Made by a program: the position numbers and the translations under genes. The notes under the pieces are model-generated. The model was not told where the DNA came from. It did no database searches and saw nothing but the letters and a program-made list of their open reading frames with translations. DNA of 64,000 nucleotides. Origin: Maricaulis salignorans (GTDB lineage: Bacteria; Pseudomonadota; Alphaproteobacteria; Caulobacterales; Maricaulaceae). Positions 55,708-64,000 of the stretch are shown piece after piece; positions within the stretch are counted from its first letter, which is position 1, and every line of letters begins with the position of its first letter. The stretch is from assembly GCF_900103475.1 (NCBI RefSeq), contig NZ_FNHG01000012.1, forward strand, positions 25,042 to 89,041, given 5' to 3'.

Positions 55708-56019
55708 CTAGCGGGCAACCACGGTATAGGTCACCGTTGCGCCGGTGGCCGGATTGGTACCGCTCCAGCTATCGCCGAGTGCGAGCGTGTCGGCCACTGG
55801 CTGGCAGCCGCTTTCGCCAGTGCTGCGTACGACGCACATTTCGCCATCGACCAGCGTCCAGGTGCCGCTGATGCCGATATCCGTGGTGTAGGTGCCATCG
55901 GCCTCAAAGAATGTGGTGTAGGTCATTTCGCCAGCCTGGATCTGCAGCGCGTTGTCGACCAGGGTTTCGGCCGGTGTGGACAGCAGGGCAAAGGCTGCCG
56001 CAATCATCGTCAACATCAT
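55708..56019 (-). CDS. Small secreted hypothetical protein
   Basis: A 103-residue protein starting at the ATG at 56019 behind GGGGGAG. A short signal sequence (TMIAAAFALLSTPA) is followed by a beta-rich, Thr-rich chain with two cysteines (EMCVVRSTGESGC), which resembles small lipocalin-like or META-type exported proteins but matches none I can name. It has its own terminator and stands alone. Real gene likely from the signal peptide, ribosome site and terminator. Confidence 0.72.
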   Translation of the reverse strand: MMLTMIAAAFALLSTPAETLVDNALQIQAGEMTYTTFFEADGTYTTDIGISGTWTLVDGEMCVVRSTGESGCQPVADTLALGDSWSGTNPATGATVTYTVVAR

Positions 56020-56168
56020 CAAGTTTCTCCCCCGAAATAGCGCGTCCGGGATGGCGCGCCATGGGCGTTAACTCTATCGCGGCCCGTGCTGCCCCTCAAG
56101 AGAAGAGGTTGGGAAAATTCGCCCATACGGTGAAAATTCGCCGGGTCGGCGCATCCGGCCCGGGCGCA

Positions 56169-57419
56169 TCACCGGGCCGAGGCGAGCTCGATTGCGGGCA
56201 GGCGGGGCAGGGTGCAGCGGTGCTGGTCTGTCGCCAGGGCGGGGGCCGCATAATCATGCGGTCCGTCGGCATTGACCAGCTGGGCTTCGCCATTGTCGAG
56301 ACAGATGCGCAAATCGTCCGGCAGGGCGCCATCGACATGTTTGGAGACGTCCTGATATCCATCCCACAACACATCCGGCATGCGGCCAAGAGGCCCGGCG
56401 ATGAGGAGTCTTAACCCCTGCAATTCAAGCCCGTCGGGATTGTCGCCGCCCCCGGCAAACCGGTTGCCATGGATATGGATGCCCTCGGGATAGGGGTCGA
56501 AGTCATCCTGCACCGAATAGCTGGAATAGCCGGTCGAGTGGAGGCTGGAGATGATGATATTGGCGGTGCGGTTGTCGGAGATGTCATTGTCGAAAATCTC
56601 GACCAGGTCATTGGAATTCACGACAATGCCGGATCCGGCCGGGATGCTGGCGACCGGTGTGCCGGCATGGCCGAAATTGCCGGTATTATTGCCGAAAACA
56701 TGGTTGCTATAGACCCGCGTCTGGTAACCGGGCTGGGGCAAATTGGGCATGTTGAAGACCAGGATGCCGCCGGTATTCTCCGTGGTGACATTGTCATAGA
56801 CATCGGCGCCGATCGTGTTCTCGACCTCGATGCCGGCAACATTGCGCTCGGCGCGATTGCGGCGGATGACGACATTGCGCGACTGGCCGACATAAATCCC
56901 GGCATCGGAGGCGCCGATTGCGATGGAGTCCTCGACCAGTACATTGCGCGTCTGCACCGGATAAATACCATAGGCACCATTTTCGGTCCGGGGCCCGGCG
57001 GTCCACTCGACCCGAACGCCGCGCACAATGATATTCTCGCCGCCATTGACCTTGAGGCCATCGCCGACCGTGTCCTCGATCGCGAGGTTTTCAATCGTGA
57101 AATCGCTGGCGGTCACCAGCAGGCCTTCCGCGCCCTGCACCTGGTCCTGGAAGGTCAATATGGTGCGGTCAGGGCCCTGACCACGCAGGGTGACGCCGTC
57201 AACATTGAGGCTGAGGGAGCGGTCGAAGGCGAACACGCCCTCGGGGATTTCAATCACATCGCCCGGCCGGGCGTCGATCAGGCGTTCGATCAACTGGTTT
57301 TGATAGCCGCGGTCGGCATGGGCCAGATCGCGTTCCTGAGGCCCGCCGCATCCGGCCAGACACGCCGCCAGACTCGCAGCCATCGCGACAAACCCTGTGT
57401 GCTTCAAGGTCTTGGTCAT
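56169..57419 (-). CDS. Right-handed parallel beta-helix lipoprotein
   Basis: A 416-residue lipoprotein: signal peptide with lipobox LAGC, lipidated Cys24. From about 50 to 330 there are repeated strands of the pectate-lyase-like right-handed beta-helix (NIIVRGVRVEW, NVLVEDSIAIGASDAGIYVG, NVVIRRNRAERNVAGIEVEN, LVEIFDNDISDNRTANIII). The start GDVIEIPEGVFAFDRSLSL is typical of these proteins. Such helices bind or cut polysaccharides or serve as scaffolds; no lyase catalytic set could be identified. Monocistronic. Confidence 0.85.
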   Translation of the reverse strand: MTKTLKHTGFVAMAASLAACLAGCGGPQERDLAHADRGYQNQLIERLIDARPGDVIEIPEGVFAFDRSLSLNVDGVTLRGQGPDRTILTFQDQVQGAEGLLVTASDFTIENLAIEDTVGDGLKVNGGENIIVRGVRVEWTAGPRTENGAYGIYPVQTRNVLVEDSIAIGASDAGIYVGQSRNVVIRRNRAERNVAGIEVENTIGADVYDNVTTENTGGILVFNMPNLPQPGYQTRVYSNHVFGNNTGNFGHAGTPVASIPAGSGIVVNSNDLVEIFDNDISDNRTANIIISSLHSTGYSSYSVQDDFDPYPEGIHIHGNRFAGGGDNPDGLELQGLRLLIAGPLGRMPDVLWDGYQDVSKHVDGALPDDLRICLDNGEAQLVNADGPHDYAAPALATDQHRCTLPRLPAIELASAR

Positions 57420-57507
57420 GAATCATCCCCTCCCGGATTCCCAACCCAGAATAAGCGGCGATCGGCGCTTGTGTCGATGATTTCCATCCCCGCGTGCAGG
57501 TCGCAGG

Positions 57508-57990
57508 CTAGCTCGCGCTATTGGCGGCCCTGTATTCTGTGACGGCGGCGCATTCGGGAACCGAACCGATATCGTGATGGGTGACGGCTGCGCCACTCTC
57601 ATTGGCGACGGCCAGGGGAGCGATTTTCTCACCGGTGCGGATATCGATCAGTTCGACCGGGCGATTGGCGTCATTATAGACCCATTCATCGCCCCATTGC
57701 TGCATGGCGATCAGGATCGGGAGCAGGGCTTCGCCGCGCTTGGTAAGGATATATTCCTGGCGGTGGCCCCGTACGCCGACTTCCTCGCGCGCCATGATAT
57801 TGTTTTCGACCAGCTTGTTGAGCCGGTCCGTCAGTATGTTCTTGGCGATGCCCGTGCTTTCATGAAAATCGCTGAATCTGCGGGCGCCCTTCATGGCGTC
57901 CCTGACGATCAGCAAAGTCCACCAATCGCCAACTTGATTCAGGGTCTGCGCAATCGCGCAGGGCATCTCGTCAAATCGTTTGCGTCCCAT
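57508..57990 (-). CDS. HxlR family transcriptional regulator
   Basis: A 160-residue winged-helix regulator starting at the ATG at 57990 behind GGGGGA. The family core is intact: the conserved N-terminal Cys11 (EMPCAIAQTL), then VGDWWTLLIVRDAMKGARRF, HESTGIAKNILTDRLNKLVE and the wing REEVGVRGHRQEYILT. About 50 extra residues follow the wing. HxlR proteins often sense electrophiles or oxidants through that Cys. It is divergent from the bile-acid-type symporter and may control it. Confidence 0.9.
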   Translation of the reverse strand: MGRKRFDEMPCAIAQTLNQVGDWWTLLIVRDAMKGARRFSDFHESTGIAKNILTDRLNKLVENNIMAREEVGVRGHRQEYILTKRGEALLPILIAMQQWGDEWVYNDANRPVELIDIRTGEKIAPLAVANESGAAVTHHDIGSVPECAAVTEYRAANSAS

Positions 57991-58195
57991 AGAAACAGTC
58001 CCCCAAAGACCGTGGTGTGCTGGAGTTATTCTCATTGCACACCCGTCATCCAGGCTGGATGAAACCTTTGAGATCCTGTCGCCCAATCGACCGCATGCAA
58101 CGACAGGCTTGTTTGTCGTGCAGACCTCTATCTGTGTGCTGATGGACGATAGGCGAGGCAGACAATTTTGGCGACCCTTTTTGTCGAGGGAAATA

Positions 58196-58209
58196 TTACA
58201 GGGCTGTAA
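58196..58209. promoter_or_regulatory. TTACAG-GG-CTGTAA palindrome between hxlR-type and symporter genes
   Basis: Perfect 6-bp arms with a 2-base centre in the 298-base divergent region. It lies 79 bases before the symporter start and 205 bases from the regulator start, a fair place for an operator. The rest of this spacer holds no gene. Confidence 0.45.
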
Positions 58210-58288
58210 CGCGCGCTGAGGTCGGCAATTGCCGCCCCGCCGTTTCCCTGCACACTGCCGGGTCAGCGGGGAAGCGGGACCGGAATTG

Positions 58289-59221
58289 ATGGAAGCTGTT
58301 GCGATTGACGATCTCAGGGTCGTCTTGAATGACGAGATTCGCGGCGCAATCGCGTTGATCCTCATCGGGATGATGTTCACCGTCGCGCTTTCATTGCGGC
58401 TGGAGGATTTCCACGCCGTGCGGCGTCAGCCGGTGCGGATCCTCGGTGGCGTGCTGGCCCAGATCCTTGGCCTGCCCCTGGTGACGATGGGTCTGATCCT
58501 CATCATCTCGCCGCCGGCCAGCGTGGCGCTGGGCATGATCATCGTCGCCAGCTGCCCTGGCGGCAATGTCTCCAATATCCTGACCCATTTCGCGCGGGGC
58601 AATACGGCCTATTCGGTCTCGCTGACCGCGATTTCCAGCGTCAGCTCGGCGATTGCGACGCCGGTCTCCATCCTGTTCTGGTCGAGCCTCTACCCGCCGA
58701 CCGCTGCCCTCGTGCACACGCTGCATGTCGATGCCATCCCTTTCCTGGTTCAGACCCTGTCGCTCCTGGCCCTGCCACTGGCGGTCGGCATGCTGGTCGC
58801 CGCGAAATTCCCGGACACAGCGGCGAAGATGCGCAAGGTCCTGTCTCCGCTCTCCCTGTTGTCGCTGGTGCTGCTGGTGGCTGTCGGCGTGCAGCAGAAC
58901 TGGAATGTCCTGATCGCCGCCGGTGCCATCGTCGTGCCGATCGCGATCATCCATAATGCCAGTGCCTTCGCACTCGGTGCCGGTTCGGCACGGCTTCTGC
59001 GCCTGGACGTCGCGCGGCGGCGGGCCCTGACCTTTGAGGTCGGGATCCAGAATAGCGGGCTGGGTTTGCTGATTCTGCTCAGCCAGTTCGACGGTATTGG
59101 CGGCGCCGCGGCGATGACCGCGACCTGGAGCATCTGGCATCTGATTTCCGGCGGGGCATTGGCGGGCTTGTTCCGCGCCCTCGATCGGGTGAAAAAGAGT
59201 GACACACACAAAGCCATATAA
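58289..59221 (+). CDS. Bile acid:sodium symporter (BASS) family transporter
   Basis: A 310-residue carrier with about nine helices. The BASS fold is recognised from IASCPGGNVSNILTHFARGNTAYSVSLTA, which carries the cross-over motif that binds sodium, and from EVGIQNSGLGLLIL near the C-terminus. The ATG at 58289 begins the protein; the earlier open frame has no site. Bacterial members import organic anions including pantoate and bile-acid-like compounds. It precedes the amidohydrolase gene by 37 bases, so the two may be co-expressed. Confidence 0.88.
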   Translation: MEAVAIDDLRVVLNDEIRGAIALILIGMMFTVALSLRLEDFHAVRRQPVRILGGVLAQILGLPLVTMGLILIISPPASVALGMIIVASCPGGNVSNILTHFARGNTAYSVSLTAISSVSSAIATPVSILFWSSLYPPTAALVHTLHVDAIPFLVQTLSLLALPLAVGMLVAAKFPDTAAKMRKVLSPLSLLSLVLLVAVGVQQNWNVLIAAGAIVVPIAIIHNASAFALGAGSARLLRLDVARRRALTFEVGIQNSGLGLLILLSQFDGIGGAAAMTATWSIWHLISGGALAGLFRALDRVKKSDTHKAI

Positions 59222-59258
59222 TCGACGCGGCCAAATGAGCGTCAGGGGAGATGAAGTG

Positions 59259-61031
59259 ATGTTTGATCTGAAAATCGAGGGCGGTCTGGTCTTTGACGGC
59301 ACGGGCGGCCCCGCCGTCTGGACCGATATCGGCATTACCGGCGGGCGCATCGCCGCCATCGGCAATGATATCGGCGAAGCGAAACGCACCATCGACGCCA
59401 AGGGCCAGATCGTCACCCCCGGCTTTATCGACGTGCACACCCATTATGATGGGCAGGCGAGCTGGGATGGCGATCTGCGCCCGTCGATCGATCATGGCGT
59501 CACCACGGCCGTGATGGGCAATTGCGGCGTCGGCTTCGCGCCGGTCCATGAGGGTGACCATGACAAGCTGATCAAGCTGATGGAAGGCGTCGAGGACATT
59601 CCCGGCACCGCGCTGGCCGAAGGCCTGACCTGGAACTGGGAGAGCTTCCCCGATTATCTCGATGCCCTGGCCGCCGTGCCGCGCACGATCGATATCGCCG
59701 CCATGCTGCCGCACGACCCGCTGCGCGTCTATGTGATGGGCGACCGGGCGATCCATTCCGAGCCGGCAAACGATGCCGATATCGCGGAAATGCAACGCCT
59801 GACGCGCGAAGCGCTGGAAGCCGGCGCCATCGGTTTCGCCACCGGCCGTTCCGACGTCCACAAGAGCGCCGATGGCGACTGGACGCCATCGTCGGAAGCC
59901 ACCCGCGCTGAACTGACGGGCATCGCCAGGGCTTTCAACGGCCTCGATTACGGCGTCGTCCAGGCGGTCAGCGATTTCAATCTGGAACGCGGCGAGCAGG
60001 ATTTCGACGAGGAATGGTCGATCATTGCCGACTACGCCAAGGCCTCGGGCCGGCCTTTCTCATTCTCGCTGATGCAGCGCGATTTTGCGCCCGATCAATG
60101 GCTCAAACTGATCGAGCGCACCGAGAAGCTGAAGGAAGAGGGCGTTGATGCCCGCATGCAGGTGGCGCCGCGCGCCATCGGGGTCTTCCTCGGCTTCAAT
60201 TGCACCTTCCACCCCTTCATGGGCTATCCCAGCTACAAGACCATCGCCGATCTGCCGCTCGCCGAGCGGGTCAAGCGGATGAAGGATCCCGCCTTCAAGG
60301 CGAAGATACTCAGCGAAAAGACCGAGAAGCTTGCCGGCCCGGGCTCGTCTGTACCGCCGCTTGCGGACATGCTGATGGAGCATATCGAATTCGTTGCCGA
60401 AAAATTCTTCCAGCTTGGCAATCCGCCGGATTACGAGCAGGGCGCGGAAAGCTCACTCGCTGCCAAGGCGCGGGCCAAGGGCGTCTCCCTGATGGAGATG
60501 GTCTATGACACCCTGCTCGAGCGCGACGGTCATGAGCTGATCTATCTGCCGCTGTATAATTACACCGAGCTCAATTACGACAATGTCCTCAAGATGATGC
60601 AGCATCCCCAGGCGCTCTATGGCCTGTCCGATGGCGGCGCCCATGTCGGCACGGTGTGCGATGCCTCCATGCCGACCTATATGCTCACCCACTGGACCCG
60701 CGACCGCAAACGCGGCGAAAAACTCTCACTGCCCCGCGTCGTACGCATGCTGACCGGCGCCCAGGCCGACTATATGGGCATGTCCGATCGCGGTTATATC
60801 CGCCAGGGCCTGAAAGCCGATATCAATGTCATCGATCTCGACAATCTCCAGATGGAACCACCCCACATGGTCAAGGACCTGCCCGCAGGCGGCCAGCGCT
60901 TGCTGCAGGGCGCCATCGGCTACACCGCGACGATCGTCGCCGGCGAGGTCGTGATCGAGAATGGCAAGCTGACCGGGGCGAAACCGGGGACGGTTTATCG
61001 CGCCGGGCGGCAGTTGGCGGCGGCGGAGTAG
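59259..61031 (+). CDS. D-aminoacylase/N-acyl-D-amino-acid amidohydrolase family protein
   Basis: A 590-residue metal-dependent amidohydrolase. The first metal motif is HTHYDGQ (His60, His62), and the TIM barrel continues with [14 protein letters not shown], the Cys/Lys region, and the late DGGAHVGT Asp motif; the C-terminal strands return to the small beta-domain (GQIVTPGF at the start pairs with NVIDLDNLQ). The family removes acyl groups from D-amino acids, but this large marine branch has no assigned substrate. The ATG at 59259 follows GGGGAG. Confidence 0.88.
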   Translation: MFDLKIEGGLVFDGTGGPAVWTDIGITGGRIAAIGNDIGEAKRTIDAKGQIVTPGFIDVHTHYDGQASWDGDLRPSIDHGVTTAVMGNCGVGFAPVHEGDHDKLIKLMEGVEDIPGTALAEGLTWNWESFPDYLDALAAVPRTIDIAAMLPHDPLRVYVMGDRAIHSEPANDADIAEMQRLTREALEAGAIGFATGRSDVHKSADGDWTPSSEATRAELTGIARAFNGLDYGVVQAVSDFNLERGEQDFDEEWSIIADYAKASGRPFSFSLMQRDFAPDQWLKLIERTEKLKEEGVDARMQVAPRAIGVFLGFNCTFHPFMGYPSYKTIADLPLAERVKRMKDPAFKAKILSEKTEKLAGPGSSVPPLADMLMEHIEFVAEKFFQLGNPPDYEQGAESSLAAKARAKGVSLMEMVYDTLLERDGHELIYLPLYNYTELNYDNVLKMMQHPQALYGLSDGGAHVGTVCDASMPTYMLTHWTRDRKRGEKLSLPRVVRMLTGAQADYMGMSDRGYIRQGLKADINVIDLDNLQMEPPHMVKDLPAGGQRLLQGAIGYTATIVAGEVVIENGKLTGAKPGTVYRAGRQLAAAE

Positions 61032-61131
61032 GGGGGCTTTGCGCTTTTGGCGCGGGGCCGCATTTCTACAACTTTACATGGCCGTGGCTTCTGTGGATAT
61101 TGGCGCGCGATAAGTGGGGGAGGGGGGCCGC

Positions 61132-62490
61132 ATGATGAATATTGAAGAGTTCGGCGCGCGAGGGGAGCGGGCACGGCTTTTTCCGGTTCTGGCGGAAAGC
61201 TCGAAGGAGGGGCGCACTCTGTCGATTGTGCTCGCGACGCTCGCTCGAGTTCCCGAATTCTCAGGGAGTATCCTGCGGGGAATCGGGCGCCCTACCGGTA
61301 AGAGAACCACCGTCGATTGTTATACCGAAGTGACCTTTCCGGCGCTCAAAGATTCGAATTTGCGGCCAGATGGCCTGATTGTTGTCAGTACTGGCCGCAG
61401 GCGTTGGTCAGCATTCGTTGAGGCGAAAATCGGCACTGCCGAAGTTAAAAGAGAGCAGCTGGAAAGCTACCTAAAACTAGCTAGTCAGACCGGTGTCGAC
61501 GCGGTCATCACGATGACAAATGCGTACGCACCGTTGCCTGAGCACCATCCGGTAGATGTGGACAAGAGGCTTCTGCGGAAAGTAGGTCTTTTTCATTTTT
61601 CCTGGTTCTCGATTCTTACAACCATAAACCTGCTGGCGGTGAATAGTGATGTAGATGATGCGGATCATGTTTACATGCTACGCGAGCTGGAACGCTTTCT
61701 CCTGCATCCCAGTGCGGGCCTGAGGCGGTTCGATAGCATGGGGCCAGAGTGGAGCGCAGCGGTTGAGAGCCTGCGGAAGGGAGCATCAATATCGAAGTCA
61801 TCCAGCGACACTCTTGCTGTTGTGTCTGGTTGGCATTCGGAATTGCGTGATTTGTGCCTATTGCTTTCGAGAAAGACCGCAGCTCGGGCTGAGCTACGCC
61901 TTGCACCGGCCCATAAGGCAGATACACGGGCTCGGTTGCAACATGATGCCCAGCGCCTTGCGTCTGCCGGTACTCTAACCGCAGAAATTTTGGTGCCGGC
62001 CGCCGCCTCACCGATCCTCGTCGAAGCCGATCTCACAACGCGGACAACAAGAGTTTCTATGAAACTTGACGCGCCGAAAGATAAGCAACGCCAGGCTTCA
62101 TGCCTGAGTTGGTTGCTCCGGCAGCTTCGCGATTTGCCTACAAAAGAAGCTGACGAAGTGCATGTTCAAGCGAATTGGCGCGGGCGTGCACCTCAAACGA
62201 CCTCAACATTGGCTGCTGCCCGGGTTGATCCGAAGCTCCATAGCCATTCAGACCCGGCGATGCTTCCTACGTCATTTGTAGTTATGAAAATGATGGGAGA
62301 TGGCAGGCGATTCTCCGGTCGGAAGACGTTCATCGATAGCCTAGAGCACCTCGTCGTAGAGGACTTTTACGGGTCCGTCGCTGAGGTGCTTACTGCGTGG
62401 CAACCGCCTGCGCCTAAGTTGAGGCGGGCGCCTGAAGAGGCGGAAATACAAGAGGCTGGCCTTGATGGCGCAGTCGAGATTGGCGAGTAG
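61132..62490 (+). CDS. Orphan PD-(D/E)XK nuclease-like protein
   Basis: A 452-residue cytoplasmic protein I cannot assign to a named family. The N-terminal part has the PD-(D/E)XK order: Glu66 on the preceding strand (CYTEVTFP), Asp80 in RPDG, Glu97-x-Lys99 in FVEAK and Gln109 in REQLESYLKLA. The rest (about 160-452) is mixed alpha/beta with no motif I know. The ATG at 61132 lies behind GGGGGAGGGGGG. Its codons and base composition are lower in GC than the neighbours, and it is a single gene beside REP-like repeats, so recent transfer is likely. A DNA-cleaving defence role is a guess. Confidence 0.7.
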   Translation: MMNIEEFGARGERARLFPVLAESSKEGRTLSIVLATLARVPEFSGSILRGIGRPTGKRTTVDCYTEVTFPALKDSNLRPDGLIVVSTGRRRWSAFVEAKIGTAEVKREQLESYLKLASQTGVDAVITMTNAYAPLPEHHPVDVDKRLLRKVGLFHFSWFSILTTINLLAVNSDVDDADHVYMLRELERFLLHPSAGLRRFDSMGPEWSAAVESLRKGASISKSSSDTLAVVSGWHSELRDLCLLLSRKTAARAELRLAPAHKADTRARLQHDAQRLASAGTLTAEILVPAAASPILVEADLTTRTTRVSMKLDAPKDKQRQASCLSWLLRQLRDLPTKEADEVHVQANWRGRAPQTTSTLAAARVDPKLHSHSDPAMLPTSFVVMKMMGDGRRFSGRKTFIDSLEHLVVEDFYGSVAEVLTAWQPPAPKLRRAPEEAEIQEAGLDGAVEIGE

Positions 62491-62643
62491 GCGGCTGCCT
62501 CTCACCAATCCCGTATCATGATCGCCCCACCGGGCAAATCCGACCCTTAATCCGTTGCCAGCCTGGCCGGATCCCGGCATGGGTTTCAGGGGGAGGTGCG
62601 GTCCGCGTGGGGCCACTTGCTCGAAACTCAATCAACACAGCGA

Positions 62644-62722
62644 GGGACGTGTACCTCTGGTACGCGTGCCCGGGGAAAATGGAGTCTTCCCGGAGGACAG
62701 GTGCCGAAGGTACCTGTCCCTC
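62644..62722. repeat. Pair of inverted REP-like hairpins
   Basis: Hairpin one is GGGACGTGTACC-TCT-GGTACGCGTGCCC (62644-62671, some mismatches); hairpin two is GAGGACAGGTGCC-GAA-GGTACCTGTCCCTC (62694-62722). They are near copies of each other in opposite orientation, the layout of a bacterial interspersed mosaic element. The GGTACCTGTC core recalls the repeats near 24157 and 25135. The rest of 62491-62908 holds no gene. Confidence 0.6.
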
Positions 62723-62908
62723 ATCGTGTGGCGGCGCGAGCCACCAAACCCCACTCCGAAGACGACAAAAATCCCTTCCCCCGGATTTTTTCCTCAGTCT
62801 GCCGGAGGGCAATCCAGCCAGACTGCCGCAGCCAGTTTTCTGGCGCGTGGCAGGCCCCGGAAGTCGCGGCGCGCATCGGGCGGAAATTGGCGTGTTGTCG
62901 TGTGATAG

Positions 62909-62936
62909 AAAAAAAGGCGGGGCTGATGCCCGCCCC
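62909..62936 (-). terminator. Rho-independent terminator after DUF6481 gene
   Basis: Stem GGCGGGGC / GCCCGCC with one bulge and loop TGAT; seven As at 62909-62915 read as a U-tract on the minus strand, just past the stop at 62945. Confidence 0.88.
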
Positions 62937-62944
62937 GACACTCT

Positions 62945-63325
62945 CTAGCGCTTGCGATTCTTCCGCGCGGCATAGCGTGCATCGCGTTCGGCCTTCTTGG
63001 CAGCCTCTTCGGCGATATGGCGTTCCAGCTCGGCTTTTTCCTCGGCTTCGCGGGCGGCGGCTTCGGCCGCCTCGGCGGCGCGGGCTGCGGCTTCGCGTTC
63101 GGCGAGTTCGGCGGCCTTGCGGGCCTTTGTTTCTTCCTTCACGCGTTCGCGCTCAATGCGTCGCGCTTCGCGGGCCTTGGCGATCGCTTCGCGTTCGGCG
63201 CGTTTGGCGGCCAGCTCCGGATCGTCGAGCTTGGGCGCAGTCTTGAATTTTTCCAGAAGCTTTTTCTTGGCCTCCGCAGCATGCTGTTTGCGATCGGCGA
63301 ATGTCGGATGTGCTGAATTTTTCAA
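62945..63325 (-). CDS. DUF6481 family coiled-coil protein
   Basis: A 126-residue, highly charged protein of Ala, Glu, Lys and Arg that is one long helix. The start ahead of KNSAHPTFADRKQHAAEAKKK matches the family N-terminus (FADR/FQER box and AAAKAK); I place it at a TTG at 63325 with AGGGACG upstream, since the earlier frame reads unlike the family. The sequence suits a nucleic-acid- or ribosome-associated helper, but no function is known. It has its own terminator. Confidence 0.72.
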   Translation of the reverse strand: MKNSAHPTFADRKQHAAEAKKKLLEKFKTAPKLDDPELAAKRAEREAIAKAREARRIERERVKEETKARKAAELAEREAAARAAEAAEAAAREAEEKAELERHIAEEAAKKAERDARYAARKNRKR

Positions 63326-64000
63326 GCTGCAGTCGTCCCTGGTCTGGTTGAAAGCCGGTATGGCTTGCCGAAATTGACGGCGATTGGCCCCTGTCTGCCC
63401 CCGCAGACGCGGCAGCACAACCCCGCATGGGGTCATCTTGCATGAGATTCACGGCGCAATGTCGCATTTTTGGAGCGGGGAGGGTGACGGTCGCGGCGGT
63501 GAGCGCCCGCTTATCCCCGCCCTCTGCAAATTATCCCACGTCATCCTGACGAACGTCAGGTCCCAGACGGGACAGGTGCACAGCCGGCAATATCGAGGTC
63601 CCGACTTGCGTCAGGACGACACATTCCGAGCGATGTTATCCCCAGCCCTCCAAGGCGCGCGCATACTTCAGCCGTTCCGGTCGCACGGGAGGCGTGAGCT
63701 CAGTCATTCGCGGCGATCGGGAGCGTGGAGCTCGTCCGGGCAGAGGGGTGACATCCTCAAGCTCTGGTGAGGCCATGATCGGGGAAGGGCAGCATGAATG
63801 CTCGACTGTTCGTCCACGGTCATTTCGAGGCAGGGCCCGCGAGGGACCTGAGTAAATCTCCACGTGCGGGACGTCTCGGATGCCCCCTAAACCTACAACA
63901 GCTCCGGCATTCGCCGGCGTCCCGCACACCTCCCATGCGAGAGGTGAACCACTCAAACCTCCAGCGGCACGCCGCGTGGAGATTTTCGTGCAGCCTGCTC
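63326..64000. other. Repeat-rich non-coding end of window
   Basis: About 675 bases with no supportable gene. It contains a CCTGAC-GAAC-GTCAGG hairpin at 63545-63560 and a pair AAATCTCCACG (near 63856) and CGTGGAGATTTTCG (near 63974) that are complementary, as in dispersed intergenic repeats of this group. The DUF6481 promoter should lie near 63330-63450. Confidence 0.5.

Overview
The window is high-GC, densely packed alphaproteobacterial chromosome. Gene content points to a marine, oligotrophic, prosthecate-type lineage (Maricaulales/Hyphomonadaceae-like): many TonB/RND/ABC envelope systems, long acyl-CoA catabolic operons, secreted hypothetical proteins, a CcmFGHI cluster and a DUF6481 protein. 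The taxonomic guess is an inference from gene style, not from a marker gene.

Layout. 1-6.3 kb: the 3' part of a penicillin-acylase-family hydrolase, a GFA-type zinc protein, a secreted alpha-carbonic anhydrase, a GST, the tRNA hydroxylase TrhO, a ParD-like/methionine aminopeptidase bicistron and a secreted hypothetical. 6.3-18.1 kb: leftward genes for a Tag-family glycosylase, a MacB-like ABC exporter with its adaptor, an APC permease, a Rieske oxygenase and an RND pump with its adaptor. 18.5-24 kb: an iron-uptake unit on the minus strand (ExbB, two ExbD, TonB, TonB-dependent siderophore receptor, PKHD hydroxylase) headed by a 19-bp Fur-box-like palindrome. 24-27.3 kb: an accessory patch with an intact IS6-family element, REP-like repeats, a broken RHS gene with its own C-terminal tip and a small membrane protein (candidate toxin/immunity pair), ending at tRNA-Ser(GCU).

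27.6-41 kb: a small secreted Cys protein, glutaryl-CoA dehydrogenase plus a crotonase that lacks both usual glutamates, a sodium/solute symporter, a secreted nuclease, a small P-loop kinase, ccmF-ccmG-ccmH-ccmI, a PAS histidine kinase and a fatty-acid desaturase. 41.3-51.9 kb: a ten-gene plus-strand operon that encodes a nearly complete CoA-thioester degradation route (three acyl-CoA dehydrogenases, ligase, MaoC hydratase, two SDRs, thioesterase, thiolase, quinone oxidoreductase), preceded by a LiuR-like inverted repeat and closed by a clear terminator.

51.9-64 kb: a sterol desaturase divergent from a Crp/Fnr regulator, a variant M28 peptidase, mscL, a secreted hypothetical, a beta-helix lipoprotein, an HxlR regulator divergent from a bile-acid-type symporter, a D-aminoacylase-family amidohydrolase, an orphan PD-(D/E)XK nuclease-like gene of lower GC beside a REP-like repeat pair, a DUF6481 coiled-coil protein and about 0.65 kb of repeat-rich non-coding DNA.

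The best candidates for undescribed biology are the RHS tip/immunity pair, the orphan PD-(D/E)XK gene and the ParD-like/MetAP bicistron. All functions are read from sequence motifs without database searches.
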